64,000 nt of DNA from Kutzneria buriramensis (GCF_043575855.1 NZ_CP144375.1:6696001-6760000); one strand, 5' to 3'. Shown: positions 1 to 8,695, counted from the stretch's first letter. Notes: a model not told the origin generated them from the sequence alone. Translations and numbers: made by a program.

Positions 1-153
1 CGGATCGAGCTGCTCAACGGCCTGGCGCTGGCCGCCGAGGCGCTGCGCGCCGCCGGCCGCGGCGAGCAGGGGCTGGCCGACGAGCTGGGCCGATCGGCCA
101 GCGCCAACTTCGACCGGGTCGACCCGATCGAGCTGATGCTGCTGCGCGGCTGA
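1..153 (+). CDS. C-terminal end of an unrecognised protein (5' truncated by window)
   Basis: An open frame runs from the first base to a TGA at 151-153, giving 50 residues rich in Ala, Leu, Gly and Glu and ending in LMLLRG. The composition looks helical. No motif is visible and the family is not recognised; the rest of the gene lies upstream of the window. Confidence 0.5.
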   Translation, partial: RIELLNGLALAAEALRAAGRGEQGLADELGRSASANFDRVDPIELMLLRG

Positions 154-336
154 GGCGCCGTCTCGCGTCCGGAAAGGACGATTCCGCGGCCCGCGTGCCC
201 CCTGGTGTCCGGCCGCGTCGGTGAGCTGGGCTACCGTACGGCCCGGACATTGCTGGGTGGGGAGCTCCGGCATCGACAAACCAGCGAGCACAGCGGCGAT
301 GGGTGAGCCCTGACGATCGCCGGGAGGTGGACGCCC

Positions 337-2190
337 GTGGACAGCGACTTCGGCAACCGGCCGCCCCGACGCCCCGGACCTCCGGGGGGCTCGGGCGGTG
401 GGCCGCAGCCGCCGCGCCAGCCCGGCCCCGGGCGGCCGCAGCCGCCGCGCGCCGTGCCGCCGAAGCCGCAGGCCGGACCGCGGCCGCAGGGCCAGCAGCG
501 GCCCCCGTCGGACGGGCCGAGTCCCGCTCGGCAACCGGCGAAGCCTCCGCAGCAGAAGCCGGCCCAGCAGCAGAAGCCAGTCCAGCAGCAGAAATCGGGT
601 CAGCCGGCGCCGGCTCAGAAGGCCGCGGCGAGGCCCGCGCCGTCGAAGCCGGCGGCCGCCAAGCCCGCCGCCGCGAAGCCGGCCGAGCGGCGTCCCGCCG
701 GCGGCTTCAGCCGCAACACCGCCGCCAAGCGCGCCGGCATGACCGCGCTCGCGTTGGTGTCAACGATGGCCTTAGTGGTGACCGGCTACGCGTGGGCCAC
801 GCTGGACAGCCTCAACTCGGGCCTGGCCACCGACAACGTGATCAAGGCGGACAAGCCGGCCGACGGCGCCACCGACGTGCTGCTGGTCGGGCTGGACAGC
901 CGCACGGACGCGCACGGCAACCCGCTGCCGGCGCAGCTGCTGGCCCAGCTCAACGCCGGCCAGGACGACGGCGAGCTGAACACCGACACGCTGATCCTGG
1001 TGCACATCCCCAACGACACCAGCAAGCCGGCGGCGCTGCTGTCCATCCCGCGCGACTCCTACGTCGACATCCCCGGCGGCTACGGCCAGCACAAGATCAA
1101 CTCGGCGTACGCGCGGGCGATGAACGACGAGGCCTCGACCCTGCGCAACCAGGGCCAGACCGACGCCAAGGCGATCGCCCAGCAGTCCCAGTCGGCCGGC
1201 CGCAAGGAGCTGATCAGCACCATCGAGCAGCTCACCGGCGCCACCATCGACCACTACGCCGAGATCAACCTGTACGGGTTCAGCGAGATCACCACGGCCA
1301 TCGGCGGCGTCAAGGTGTGCCTGAAGGCGCCGGCCAAGGACAGCTTCTCCGGGGCCAACTTCCCGGCCGGCGAGCAGAGCATCTCCGGCGTGGACGCGCT
1401 CAAGTTCGTGCGCCAGCGGCACGGGCTGCCCAACGGCGACCTGGACCGGATCAAGCGGCAGCAGGTGTTCATGGCCGGGCTGGCCAGCACGGTGCTGTCC
1501 GGCGGCACGCTGACCAACCCCGGCAAGCTGACCAGCCTGATCAACGCCATCAAGAACGCCGTCGTGCTCGACCAGGGCTGGGACCTGCTGGGCTTCGCCA
1601 CCCAGCTCAAGGGCATGACCGGCGGCGGGCTGCACTTCCAGACCATCCCCACCGGCCGTCCCGACCTGCCCACCCCCGACGACGGCCAGGCCGTCGAGGT
1701 GGACCCGGCGCAGGTCAAGGCGTTCGTGCAGCAGCTGACCGGGCTCACGCCCACCGCCACGTCGACCTCGGCGAGCGGCCCGGCGTCCACCGGCAGCAAC
1801 GTCACCGTCGAGGTCCGCAACGCCAACGGCAAGGCCGGCCTCGCCGCCAGCGTGATGTCGGCGCTGGTCGCCAAGGGTTTCGTGCAGGGCGACACCGGCA
1901 CCGCCACGCCGCGGTCCAAGTCGGTGATCCGCTACCCCAGCGGCGGCGCCGCCAACGCGCAGAAGGTGTCCGACGCGCTGGGCGGCGGCTACGACGTGGA
2001 GGAGGACAACGCCGACGGCATCCAGCCCGGCCACGTCCGGATCTTCCTGTCCACCAACTACGACGGCCCCGGCTCCGAGGGCTTCACCGGCCCCGCCGCC
2101 TACGCCCTCGCGCCGACCGGCGGCGCGACGACGCCCGCCGCGCCGTCCAGCGACACGATCACCGCCGACGGCATCACCTGCGTGAACTGA
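337..2190 (+). CDS. LytR-CpsA-Psr (LCP) family cell-wall ligase with LytR_C domain
   Basis: 617 aa. LCP enzymes transfer undecaprenyl-linked glycopolymers (arabinogalactan or teichoic-type polymers) onto peptidoglycan on the outer face of the membrane. Residues 1-125 form a cytoplasmic tail rich in Pro, Gln and Lys with repeated QQKP units. One membrane segment follows at about 134-156. The LCP core starts near DVLLVGLDSRTD (about 180) and includes IPRDSYVDIPG (about 237) and the Arg-rich RQRHGLPNGDLDRIKRQQ (about 358), which matches the polyprenyl-phosphate binding signature. A LytR_C domain follows near VTVEVRNANGKAG (about 487). The GTG start at 337 is preceded by GGGAGGTGG. An earlier in-frame ATG exists only in another frame. 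The family call is firm; the exact polymer cannot be told. Confidence 0.93.
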   Translation: MDSDFGNRPPRRPGPPGGSGGGPQPPRQPGPGRPQPPRAVPPKPQAGPRPQGQQRPPSDGPSPARQPAKPPQQKPAQQQKPVQQQKSGQPAPAQKAAARPAPSKPAAAKPAAAKPAERRPAGGFSRNTAAKRAGMTALALVSTMALVVTGYAWATLDSLNSGLATDNVIKADKPADGATDVLLVGLDSRTDAHGNPLPAQLLAQLNAGQDDGELNTDTLILVHIPNDTSKPAALLSIPRDSYVDIPGGYGQHKINSAYARAMNDEASTLRNQGQTDAKAIAQQSQSAGRKELISTIEQLTGATIDHYAEINLYGFSEITTAIGGVKVCLKAPAKDSFSGANFPAGEQSISGVDALKFVRQRHGLPNGDLDRIKRQQVFMAGLASTVLSGGTLTNPGKLTSLINAIKNAVVLDQGWDLLGFATQLKGMTGGGLHFQTIPTGRPDLPTPDDGQAVEVDPAQVKAFVQQLTGLTPTATSTSASGPASTGSNVTVEVRNANGKAGLAASVMSALVAKGFVQGDTGTATPRSKSVIRYPSGGAANAQKVSDALGGGYDVEEDNADGIQPGHVRIFLSTNYDGPGSEGFTGPAAYALAPTGGATTPAAPSSDTITADGITCVN

Positions 2191-2197
2191 GTTCTTG

Positions 2198-2214
2198 CCG
2201 CGCGTTCCGCGCGG
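2198..2214. terminator. short GC hairpin after the LCP gene
   Basis: A 7-bp perfect stem (CCGCGCG/CGCGCGG) with a TTC loop lies 8 nt after the LCP stop and before the convergent small gene. There is no T-run, so a terminator role is only suggested by position. Confidence 0.35.
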
Positions 2215-2254
2215 GGCATCGGCGGCGGCCTCGCGGTCGTCGTGGTGCCGATGA

Positions 2255-2599
2255 TCAGCTGGTCTGGTGTTCGCCGCCGGTGTCGAAGTAGCTGTCCAGG
2301 TACGAGTCCGGCTTGAGGTAGCTGTCCCGTAACAGGGAGAACACCTCGGTGCCGCTACCGATCTCGCCCGCGTCCAGGGCGTAGGCCTGGGCGAAGTCCA
2401 GATACTCGAAGCCGTGGTCGTGCGCGTACCCGCGGGCCTCGCGGCCGGCCAGCTCGATGGCGTGGGTCAGGGAGGTGGCGCGCCACAGGGTGATGCGCTC
2501 TTCGTACGGTTTGTTCTCGTAGCCGATCCACCGGAACACGCAGCGCACCCCGTACCAGCCGAGCCCCTCGTCGGTCACGGTGACGATTATCCCCGTCAC
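2255..2599 (-). CDS. small conserved-looking soluble protein, unknown function
   Basis: 114 aa, no signal peptide or membrane segment, rich in aromatic and acidic residues (for example RCVFRWIGYENKPYEERITL and DHGFEYLDFAQAYALDAGEI). The GTG start overlaps the stop of the upstream membrane protein gene as GTGA (2596-2599), so the two are almost certainly translationally coupled. No family is recognised. The overlap with a real upstream gene and the lack of a competing frame make it a likely real gene. Confidence 0.75.
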   Translation of the reverse strand: MTGIIVTVTDEGLGWYGVRCVFRWIGYENKPYEERITLWRATSLTHAIELAGREARGYAHDHGFEYLDFAQAYALDAGEIGSGTEVFSLLRDSYLKPDSYLDSYFDTGGEHQTS

Positions 2600-3015
2600 T
2601 CGACGAGGTCGGCGCCGAGTTCGGTCGCGAGGGCCTCGAGCTGCCGATAGGACCAGAGATCGCGGAACGCGGTGAGCTTGCGGCCGTCCGCGTCGGCGAC
2701 GAAGTGCGTGCCGCGGCGGGGCATCGTGATCAGCTTGATCCGGCCGCGCTCCACCCTGCTGGTCGGGCCGATCATGACGTGCACCCGCAGCTCGCGGTCG
2801 TCCAGCACCAGCCGGTTGCGGCGCAGGTAGAGCAGCGGCAGCAGGGCGAAGCCGACGACGATCAGCAGCCACACCGCGATCTGTGCCGGTCCGAACGTGC
2901 CGATGGTGGTGAATCCGGCGATCAGTGTGCCCAGGGACAGCAGTCCCATCAGGACGATCACGGACAACACGCGCGGATTGGTCGGCGAACAGGGGATCAC
3001 CAGCGGCTCGGGCAT
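2596..3015 (-). CDS. PH-like domain membrane protein
   Basis: 139 aa. Two membrane segments lie near residues 16-38 and 45-64. A soluble part follows, beginning RNRLVLDDRELRVHV, with the strand-rich pattern of bacterial PH-like (bPH2/YdbT-type) domains. The ATG at 3015 is the first start that gives a sensible membrane protein; longer readings run through the divergent promoter region. It is coupled by GTGA overlap to the 114-aa gene downstream. Such proteins are thought to scaffold at the membrane; no specific role can be stated. Confidence 0.75.
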   Translation of the reverse strand: MPEPLVIPCSPTNPRVLSVIVLMGLLSLGTLIAGFTTIGTFGPAQIAVWLLIVVGFALLPLLYLRRNRLVLDDRELRVHVMIGPTSRVERGRIKLITMPRRGTHFVADADGRKLTAFRDLWSYRQLEALATELGADLVE

Positions 3016-3138
3016 GCCCGCATGATCCCACCCGTTCGTGGATAACGCTTTCGTAACACGCGGCTCGGCGGGGGTAGGCGGCGACGGATCGTCGCGATGG
3101 ACTGCCCCTTCGTGCGAGGAAAGCGAGGGGAACTCACC

Positions 3139-4644
3139 GTGAAATCGACGCTGACGGTCGCCGCGGCGCTGGTCGCGACCCTGCTGGCGGGCCCCGTCCC
3201 GGCGCTGGCCGGGACGCCGGCGGCGGTGCCACGGCCGGGCGATGCGGTGTTCACCCACCCCTGCGCGGACCGTCCCGGCTACGACTGCGGCACCGTCACC
3301 GTGCCGCTGGACTATTCGCGGCCGTCCGGCCCTCAACTGGCCATCGCCGTCTCCCGGTACAAGGCCACCGGCACGCGGCAGGGCGTGATCGTGTTCAACC
3401 CCGGCGGCCCCGGCGCCAGCGGGCTGTTCGCGGCCGGCGCCGTGCCCGCGAGCGTGCGGGCCGCGTACGACTTCATCGGCTTCGACCCGCGCGGCGTCGG
3501 CAAGAGCGCCCCGATCAGCTGCGCCGACCCGTCGTTCTTCGCCACGCCGGCGGCCGATCCCGTGCCCGCGTCCGAGGCGGACAAGGTCGCCTTCATCCGG
3601 CGCGCCAAGTCCTATGCGGACGGTTGCGTGGCGAAGTCCCGTGACGAACTCCCGTATGTGAACACCGTCAACACCGCGCGGGACGTCGACCGGATCCGGC
3701 AGGCGCTCGGCGAGTCCCGGATCACCTACTTCGGGACGTCCTACGGGACGTATCTCGGGGCCGTGTACGGACAGCTGTTCCCCGACCGGGTGCGGCGAAT
3801 GGTGTTGGACAGCAGCGTCGACGCCGGCCCGGAGGCCGTGTGGTACCGGAACAACCTCGACCAGAACGCGGCGTTCCAGCGGCGCGTCGACATCTGGTTC
3901 GACTGGCTCGGTCGCCACGACGGCGTGTTCCATCTCGGCGTCGGTCATGACGCGGTATACGCCGAATACCGCACCGCCCGTTCACGGCTGGCCGCCACGC
4001 CGGCCGGTTCGGTCGGTCCCGCCGAGCTCGACGCCATGATCCTCAACTCCGGCTACTACGACCTGAACTGGGTCAGCAACGGCCGGGCGTTCGCCGCGTA
4101 CGCCGTCAAGGGCGACGCGTCCGGGCTCGTTTCGTACACAAAGGACAACGATCCGGCCACTGTCGACGGCGAGAACGCCAACGCCGCCTACACCGCCGTC
4201 GAGTGCAACGACGCGCGGTGGCCGCGGAGCTGGTCGGTGTGGAACAACGACAACACCGCCTCGGCCGAGCGGGCGCCGTTCGAGACGTGGGGCAACGCGT
4301 GGATGAACCTGCCGTGCGCGTTCTGGCGGCTGCCGCAGCCGTCGGCGCTGGCGATCACCGGGCGCGGGCTGCCACCGATCCTGATGCTCCAGGGCACCCT
4401 CGACCCGGCCACGCCGTACGCCGGCGCTGTCCACACGCACCAGCTGCTGCCGAGCTCCCGGCTGATCACCGAGGACGGCGGCGGGTCGCACGGCATCTAC
4501 AACTCGCCCTGGGTCAACAACCGCTGCGTCGACGGGATCACGACGTCGTACCTGCTCACGGGAGCGGTTCCGGCGGCCGATGTTACCTGCCCCGGGCATC
4601 CGCTGCCCGAACCTACCGCCACCCGCGCTCAAGCCCATCCCTAA
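3139..4644 (+). CDS. secreted alpha/beta-hydrolase, S33-type tripeptidyl aminopeptidase
   Basis: 501 aa. Residues 1-27 are a signal peptide (KSTLTVAAALVATLLAG then PALA). The fold is an alpha/beta hydrolase with the TAP-like C-terminal domain of secreted actinomycete tripeptidyl/prolyl aminopeptidases. Visible sites are the oxyanion motif GGPGASG (about 88), nucleophile Ser201 in GTSYG, Asp422 in TLDPATP and His451 in GGGSHG. The GTG at 3139 is chosen because GAGGGGAA lies 6-8 nt upstream and the signal peptide begins there; an ATG at 3097 would add 14 charged residues before it. A strong hairpin follows the stop. Likely role: release of N-terminal peptides from secreted protein or peptide substrates. 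Confidence 0.9.
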   Translation: MKSTLTVAAALVATLLAGPVPALAGTPAAVPRPGDAVFTHPCADRPGYDCGTVTVPLDYSRPSGPQLAIAVSRYKATGTRQGVIVFNPGGPGASGLFAAGAVPASVRAAYDFIGFDPRGVGKSAPISCADPSFFATPAADPVPASEADKVAFIRRAKSYADGCVAKSRDELPYVNTVNTARDVDRIRQALGESRITYFGTSYGTYLGAVYGQLFPDRVRRMVLDSSVDAGPEAVWYRNNLDQNAAFQRRVDIWFDWLGRHDGVFHLGVGHDAVYAEYRTARSRLAATPAGSVGPAELDAMILNSGYYDLNWVSNGRAFAAYAVKGDASGLVSYTKDNDPATVDGENANAAYTAVECNDARWPRSWSVWNNDNTASAERAPFETWGNAWMNLPCAFWRLPQPSALAITGRGLPPILMLQGTLDPATPYAGAVHTHQLLPSSRLITEDGGGSHGIYNSPWVNNRCVDGITTSYLLTGAVPAADVTCPGHPLPEPTATRAQAHP

Positions 4645-4647
4645 TTC

Positions 4648-4700
4648 GCCACATGCGCTTCCTATTTGGCGCCAGGTGACAAGTAGGAAGCGCATGTGGC
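4648..4700. terminator. 17-bp perfect inverted repeat, two-way terminator
   Basis: Arms 4648-4664 and 4684-4700 (GCCACATGCGCTTCCTA and its complement) are perfect, with a 19-nt loop. The right arm is followed by six A residues, i.e. a U-run for minus-strand transcripts. It sits between the convergent S33 peptidase gene (ends 4644) and the small gene ending at 4715. Confidence 0.8.
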
Positions 4701-4714
4701 AAAAAAGAGGGGAA

Positions 4715-4939
4715 TCACCACGCGGGGGTAACCCTGGCGGGGGATTCGACGGCGTCGACCAGCAGCAGGCAGCGGAAGCAGCGCATGCCGTCGGCGGTGT
4801 CGACGATCAGGTCGCGGGGCGTGGCGTGATGGCAGCGGGCGGCGAGCATGCCCCGTCCGACCTCGGTGATCTGCGCCAGTGGAAAGGCGTGCACCTGGTC
4901 GTCGTAGCGGCTGTGCCACCAGATGAACGGGCCGGTCAT
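4715..4939 (-). CDS. small Cys-containing hypothetical protein
   Basis: 74 aa. The N-terminal part has a HAFPL segment and the C-terminal part has MRCFRCLL (a C-x2-C pair) with one more Cys in AARCHH. This resembles short actinomycete proteins with a HAFP segment and Cys pairs, often guessed to bind zinc. The ATG has no Shine-Dalgarno, but TAGCTT lies exactly 7 nt upstream (4947-4952 on the other strand), the pattern of a leaderless gene. Divergent from the AraC gene. Function unknown. Confidence 0.6.
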   Translation of the reverse strand: MTGPFIWWHSRYDDQVHAFPLAQITEVGRGMLAARCHHATPRDLIVDTADGMRCFRCLLLVDAVESPARVTPAW

Positions 4940-5031
4940 GCCGTCGAAGCTAGGGACACACCACAGCGGGCATTCGCCATCGGGCGCACGTCACACCGCC
5001 ATCGGACGCACGGATCACTAGCGTCGAACCG
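4940..5031. promoter_or_regulatory. divergent leaderless-type promoters
   Basis: TAGCTT (4947-4952, minus strand) and TAGCGT (5019-5024, plus strand) are each 7 nt from the start codons of the flanking genes, as expected for -10 boxes of leaderless mRNAs. The AraC-type protein may act here on both promoters; that is an inference from position. Confidence 0.5.
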
Positions 5032-5940
5032 GTGCAGCGCAACGAGCGCCTGGAATCCATGCAGGAGGCCGCGTCGGCGGCCTTCGCGCCGCTCCGCATG
5101 ACCACCGACGAGTTCGACTTCGACGGCGGCATCCGGTACGCGACGGCCGGCGGCCTGCTGGTGGCGGACATCACCGGAAACCCCGGTGGGGTATGGCGTC
5201 CGCAGCGGCTGATCACGTCCACCGACAGCGAGCTGTACAAGTTCTCCCTGCACCTGAGCGGATCCTGCATGCTGGGCCAGGACGGCCGGCACACGGCGGT
5301 GAACCCGGGCGATCTCGTGGTGTACGACACGACCCGCCCCTACGGCCTGGTGTTCGGCACGCCGTACCGCACGGTGGTGGTCGGGGTGCCGAGGGAGCGC
5401 CTGGCCGGCCAGGCGACGGCGCTGCGCGACGCGGTCGCCCGGCCTACTCGGACGGACCGCGGCCTGCGGCGGGTGGTTGCGGGCGTGTTGAACGGCCTGG
5501 CGGCGGACCTGGACGCGTCCGTCACGGAGGGCGGCACGCAGTTGGCGGACGCGCTGCTTGCGTTGCTGGGAAAGGTTTTCACCGGCGACACGAAGCTGAC
5601 GGATCCCAGGACGAGCATGCGGGAACGGGTGTTGGCCTACTGCGAGGCGAACCTCGGCGATCCCGACCTCTCGGTGGACTCGATCGCCGCGACGCACGGG
5701 ATTTCCGTGCGCTACCTGCACAAGCTCTTCGCGGGCACCGGCACGACGATCGCCGCCCTGATCAGAACCCGCCGCCTGCAAAGGATCCGTGACGACCTGG
5801 CGGATCCGGGTCAGGCGGCGGTCCCGGTTGCCGTGATCGCGGCACGGTGGGGCGTGCTGGATCCAACCCACGTCAGCCGGCTTTTCCGTGCCGCGTATGG
5901 GACTTCACCGATCGGCTACCGGCGTCAGCTACTGCGCTGA
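5032..5940 (+). CDS. AraC family transcriptional regulator
   Basis: 302 aa. Residues 1-190 form a cupin-like AraC_binding_2 sensor domain (YKFSLHLSGSCMLGQDG, LVVYDTTRPYGLVF). Residues 200-300 carry the double helix-turn-helix: DLSVDSIAATHGISVRYLHKLF and the second helix pair ending SRLFRAAYGTSPIGYRRQ, the usual AraC signature. The GTG start has no Shine-Dalgarno but has TAGCGT 7 nt upstream. The target is unknown; the divergent small gene is the nearest candidate. The 3' end overlaps the convergent PH-like gene by 16 nt. Confidence 0.9.
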   Translation: MQRNERLESMQEAASAAFAPLRMTTDEFDFDGGIRYATAGGLLVADITGNPGGVWRPQRLITSTDSELYKFSLHLSGSCMLGQDGRHTAVNPGDLVVYDTTRPYGLVFGTPYRTVVVGVPRERLAGQATALRDAVARPTRTDRGLRRVVAGVLNGLAADLDASVTEGGTQLADALLALLGKVFTGDTKLTDPRTSMRERVLAYCEANLGDPDLSVDSIAATHGISVRYLHKLFAGTGTTIAALIRTRRLQRIRDDLADPGQAAVPVAVIAARWGVLDPTHVSRLFRAAYGTSPIGYRRQLLR

Positions 5941-6260
5941 ATCGGCATCCACGCCGCGGCCTGCACCCGGGCGAGCCCGCTGCGTACCGCGGCGGCGAAC
6001 CGTTGCGCCTGCTCGAAGGGCACGCCGGTGCACCGCAGCTCCCCGTGCTCGGAACGGATCGACAACGCGCCGCCAGCCATCGAGTTGCCGGCGGTGGCCA
6101 CGGAGACCACCTCGGCGAGCGGGATGTGCGTGCCCTCGGACAGCACCCGGAAGTCGGTGGCCACCAGCGTGACGCCGGGGCCGGACAGCACGGCACGCAC
6201 CTGCTCGGTCGGACCGAGCCGGTCGGTGAACTCGGCGGAAAGCGCGATGGTGTCGGCCAT
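5925..6260 (-). CDS. small PH-like domain protein
   Basis: 111 aa from the ATG at 6260 (an upstream start at 6296 would add 12 residues). The all-beta pattern (VRAVLSGPGVTLVATDFRVL, IPLAEVVSVATAG, GALSIRSEHGELRCTGVP) and the C-terminal helix AQRFAAAVRSGLAR fit a bacterial PH-like (YokE/bPH) domain. No membrane segment. It is convergent with and slightly overlaps the AraC gene. Function unknown. Confidence 0.72.
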   Translation of the reverse strand: MADTIALSAEFTDRLGPTEQVRAVLSGPGVTLVATDFRVLSEGTHIPLAEVVSVATAGNSMAGGALSIRSEHGELRCTGVPFEQAQRFAAAVRSGLARVQAAAWMPIQRSS

Positions 6261-6337
6261 CGGCCCAGGATCCTGGCGACCGGCGCCGGCCGTCATTAGC
6301 CTGTTGGAGTGAGCACGGACCGTGACAAGATGTAGCA

Positions 6338-6376
6338 GAACTTCACGACTCTTGCAGAAGATTTAAATAGAAGTTC
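6338..6376. promoter_or_regulatory. AT-rich inverted repeat upstream of the permease
   Basis: GAACTTC (6338-6344) and GAAGTTC (6370-6376) are inverted and flank an AT-rich stretch with ATTTAAAT. It lies 26 nt before the permease start and could be an operator or part of the promoter. Confidence 0.3.
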
Positions 6377-6402
6377 GGTGTTGCCCGGGGCAAGCTGACA
6401 CC

Positions 6403-7335
6403 GTGGTCGCTACCCCGTCAAGCCAGGTCGACAACCCCGCCGCCCCCGACCGGACCCGCGAGGGCCTCTGGCTGGGCGTCGCCGCGTACGGCATGTGGGG
6501 CCTGTTCCCGCTGTACTTCCCGATCCTGGAGCCGGCGGGCGCGATCGAGATCCTGGCCCACCGGATGGTGTGGTCGCTGGTGCTGCTGGCGGTCCTGCTG
6601 CTGGTCCGCCGCCGCTGGGCCTGGGTCGGCGAGCTGGTGCGCCAGCCCCGCCGGCTGGCCATGCTGACGCTGGGCGCCGTGCTGATCTCGATCAACTGGG
6701 GCACGTACATCTACGGCGTGAACGCCGGCGACGTGGTGGAGACCTCGCTCGGCTACTTCATCAACCCGCTGCTGACGATCGCGTTGGGCGTGGTGGTGCT
6801 GCGGGAGCGGCTCGGCGTCGCGCAGTGGATCGCGGTCGGCATCGGCGTGGTCGCCGTGGCGGTGCTCACTGTCGGTTACGGCCGGCCACCCTGGATCGCG
6901 CTCGTCCTGGCGGTCGCGTTCGCCGCCTACGGCTTCCTGAAGAAGCAGGTCAACCTCCCCGGCGTCGAGGCGCTGGCGGCCGAGACCGCCGTCCTGTTCG
7001 TGCCGGCGTCGGTGTACCTGGTGGTGCTCCAGGTGATCGGCGTCGGCACGTTCCTCGGTCACGGCGTCGGCCACTCCGTGCTGCTGATCGGCGCGGGCCT
7101 GGTCACGGTGGTGCCGCTGGTCTGCTTCGGCGCGGCCGCGATCCGGCTGCCGCTGTCCACCGTCGGCCTGATCCAGTACCTCGCCCCGGTGTTCCAGTTC
7201 CTGGTCGGCATCCTGATCGACCACGAGCAGATGACCGCCACCCGCTGGGTCGGTTTCGGCCTGGTCTGGCTGGCCCTGGCCGTGCTCGTGGCGGATGCCG
7301 GCCGTCGGTTGTACGATTCCAGTCGTACTAACTGA
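6403..7335 (+). CDS. rarD: RarD-type EamA family permease
   Basis: 310 aa with about ten hydrophobic segments. The N-terminal stretch LWLGVAAYGMWGLFPLYF and NWGTYIYGVNAGDVVETSLGYFINPL are typical of RarD, named for chloramphenicol sensitivity in Pseudomonas. The protein belongs to the drug/metabolite transporter superfamily; the substrate is unknown. The GTG start has no clear Shine-Dalgarno. The stop is 12 nt before the next gene, so the two probably form an operon. Confidence 0.88.
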   Translation: MVATPSSQVDNPAAPDRTREGLWLGVAAYGMWGLFPLYFPILEPAGAIEILAHRMVWSLVLLAVLLLVRRRWAWVGELVRQPRRLAMLTLGAVLISINWGTYIYGVNAGDVVETSLGYFINPLLTIALGVVVLRERLGVAQWIAVGIGVVAVAVLTVGYGRPPWIALVLAVAFAAYGFLKKQVNLPGVEALAAETAVLFVPASVYLVVLQVIGVGTFLGHGVGHSVLLIGAGLVTVVPLVCFGAAAIRLPLSTVGLIQYLAPVFQFLVGILIDHEQMTATRWVGFGLVWLALAVLVADAGRRLYDSSRTN

Positions 7336-7347
7336 CTGGAGGACAGC

Positions 7348-8181
7348 GTGGAACTCGGACGAGTGGGCATCTGGAACCACGACATCGGCCTGGACGACCC
7401 GAGGTCCCGGGAGGCCGCCGCCGAGCTGGACGCGCTCGGCTACGGCGCGGTGTGGATCGGCGGCAGCCCGCCGGTGTCGGCCGCCGAGAACGTGCTGGCG
7501 GCGACCGAGCGGCTGGTCGTGGCCACCGGCATCCTCAACATCTGGCAGCACCGGCCCGCCGACGTCGCCGCGCAGGCCAAGGCGGCCAACGACAAGTTCA
7601 ACGGGCGGTTCCTGCTGGGCCTCGGCGCCAGCCACGCCGCCCTGGTCGCCAACTACGCCAAGCCGCTGACGGCCATGCGCGAGTTCCTGGACGGCCTGGA
7701 CGCCGCCGGTCACACCGCGCAGGACCGGGTCCTCGCGGCGTTGGGGCCGAAGATGCTGGAGCTGTCGGCGCAGCGGTCGGCCGGCGCGCACCCGTACCTC
7801 GTGACGCCGGAGCACACCGCCCGTGCCCGAGGCACCCTCGGCTCGGGGCCGCTGCTGGCGCCGGAGCTGAAGGCCGTGCTGACCAACGACATCGCCAAGG
7901 GGCGCGAGCTCGCCCGTGAGCACTTGGCGCTCTACCTCAAGCTGCCGAACTACGTCAGCAGCCTGCGCACCCTCGGCTTCGACGACGCCGACTTCGCGGA
8001 CGGCGGCAGCGACCGGTTCGTGGACGGCACGGTGGCCATCGGCGACGAGAACGTCATCTCGGACCGGCTCCGGCAGCACCTCGACGCCGGCGCCGACCAC
8101 GTGTGCATCCAGGTCGTCGGCGATCCGCTGCCGCGGGCCGCGTGGCGGTCACTCGCCGGGCTGACTCAGGGTCATTCCTGA
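7348..8181 (+). CDS. LLM class F420-dependent oxidoreductase
   Basis: 277 aa. A TIM-barrel luciferase-like monooxygenase fold: GRVGIWNHDIGLDDP at the N-terminus, GYGAVWIGGSPP, VATGILNIWQHRP, FLLGLGASHAALV, and the closing GADHVCIQVVGDPLP. This matches the short actinomycete F420-dependent subfamily (TIGR03620 type). It would use F420 or flavin to oxidise or reduce a small organic substrate; which one is not visible. GTG start with ACTGGAGGACAGC upstream. Follows rarD by 12 nt. Confidence 0.88.
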   Translation: MELGRVGIWNHDIGLDDPRSREAAAELDALGYGAVWIGGSPPVSAAENVLAATERLVVATGILNIWQHRPADVAAQAKAANDKFNGRFLLGLGASHAALVANYAKPLTAMREFLDGLDAAGHTAQDRVLAALGPKMLELSAQRSAGAHPYLVTPEHTARARGTLGSGPLLAPELKAVLTNDIAKGRELAREHLALYLKLPNYVSSLRTLGFDDADFADGGSDRFVDGTVAIGDENVISDRLRQHLDAGADHVCIQVVGDPLPRAAWRSLAGLTQGHS

Positions 8182-8190
8182 CGCGCAGGC

Positions 8191-8633
8191 GCGCTGGTCA
8201 CGCTGCTGCTGGCGATCTTCACCGGCCAGTGGGAATGGCTCATCCCGACCGTGCTGCTCGGCAACGCGGCGGAGGTCACCGTGCGCAACGCCGAGCTGGA
8301 GGGCGTCGCCGACCGGATCGAGCTCACCACCGGCGACCTGCGGGCGCTGCCGTTCGAGGCCGACGACTTCGACCTGGTGGTGTCCAGCCTGGCCATCCAC
8401 AACATCAAATCCCCGACGCAGCGCGAAAGGCGATCGACGAGGCGGTGCGGGTGCTCCGGCCGGTCATCGCCGACATCGGCGCGGCCCAGGAATACGGCCG
8501 GCGGCTGACCGAGCTGGGCCTGTCCGACGTGGCGATCCGGGGCCTCGGCCGGCGGATGTGGTGGGGCGGCCCGTGGTATCCGACACGGTTGGTGACGGCG
8601 GTCAAGCCGTCCCGTCCACTGGAAGACGGCTAA
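8191..8633 (+). pseudogene. decayed class I SAM methyltransferase with N-terminal membrane segment
   Basis: Frame 1 reads a hydrophobic segment (ALVTLLLAIFTGQWEWLI) that runs directly into VTVRNAELEGVADRIEL and DFDLVVSSLAIHNI, the post-motif-I half of a methyltransferase. The glycine-rich SAM-binding motif I that should lie between them is absent, so an internal deletion is likely. Near 8410-8413 the frame shifts, and the homologous tail continues in another frame as KAIDEAVRVLRPVIADI, with the usual GGRLL after LRP missing, to GRRMWWGGPWYPTRLV and a TAA at 8631. No start codon with a ribosome site is visible. The gene cannot make a working enzyme. Confidence 0.8.
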
Positions 8634-8695
8634 CACCTTGGCCGGCGAACGTGCAGACTGGGGGCGTTTGTGCACACCGTCGGCTGGAGGGACCA

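Noticed and set aside
303..2291. 662-aa frame overlapping the LCP gene
   Set aside because: Arg/Ala/Pro-rich shadow frame typical of high-GC DNA; the 337-2190 frame carries the LCP motifs and a ribosome site.
4715..4919. Alternative 85-aa minus-strand frame in the same place as the small Cys protein
   Set aside because: Arg-rich shadow; the 74-aa frame has a plausible start and a leaderless-type promoter box.
6418..8100. 560-aa minus-strand frame opposite rarD and the LLM gene
   Set aside because: Shadow frame rich in His, Gln, Arg and Asp; both plus-strand genes are clearly real.
8103..8633. 176-aa frame as an intact methyltransferase gene
   Set aside because: Only its last 70 residues look like a methyltransferase; the earlier part of the domain is in another frame, so it is treated as a pseudogene.
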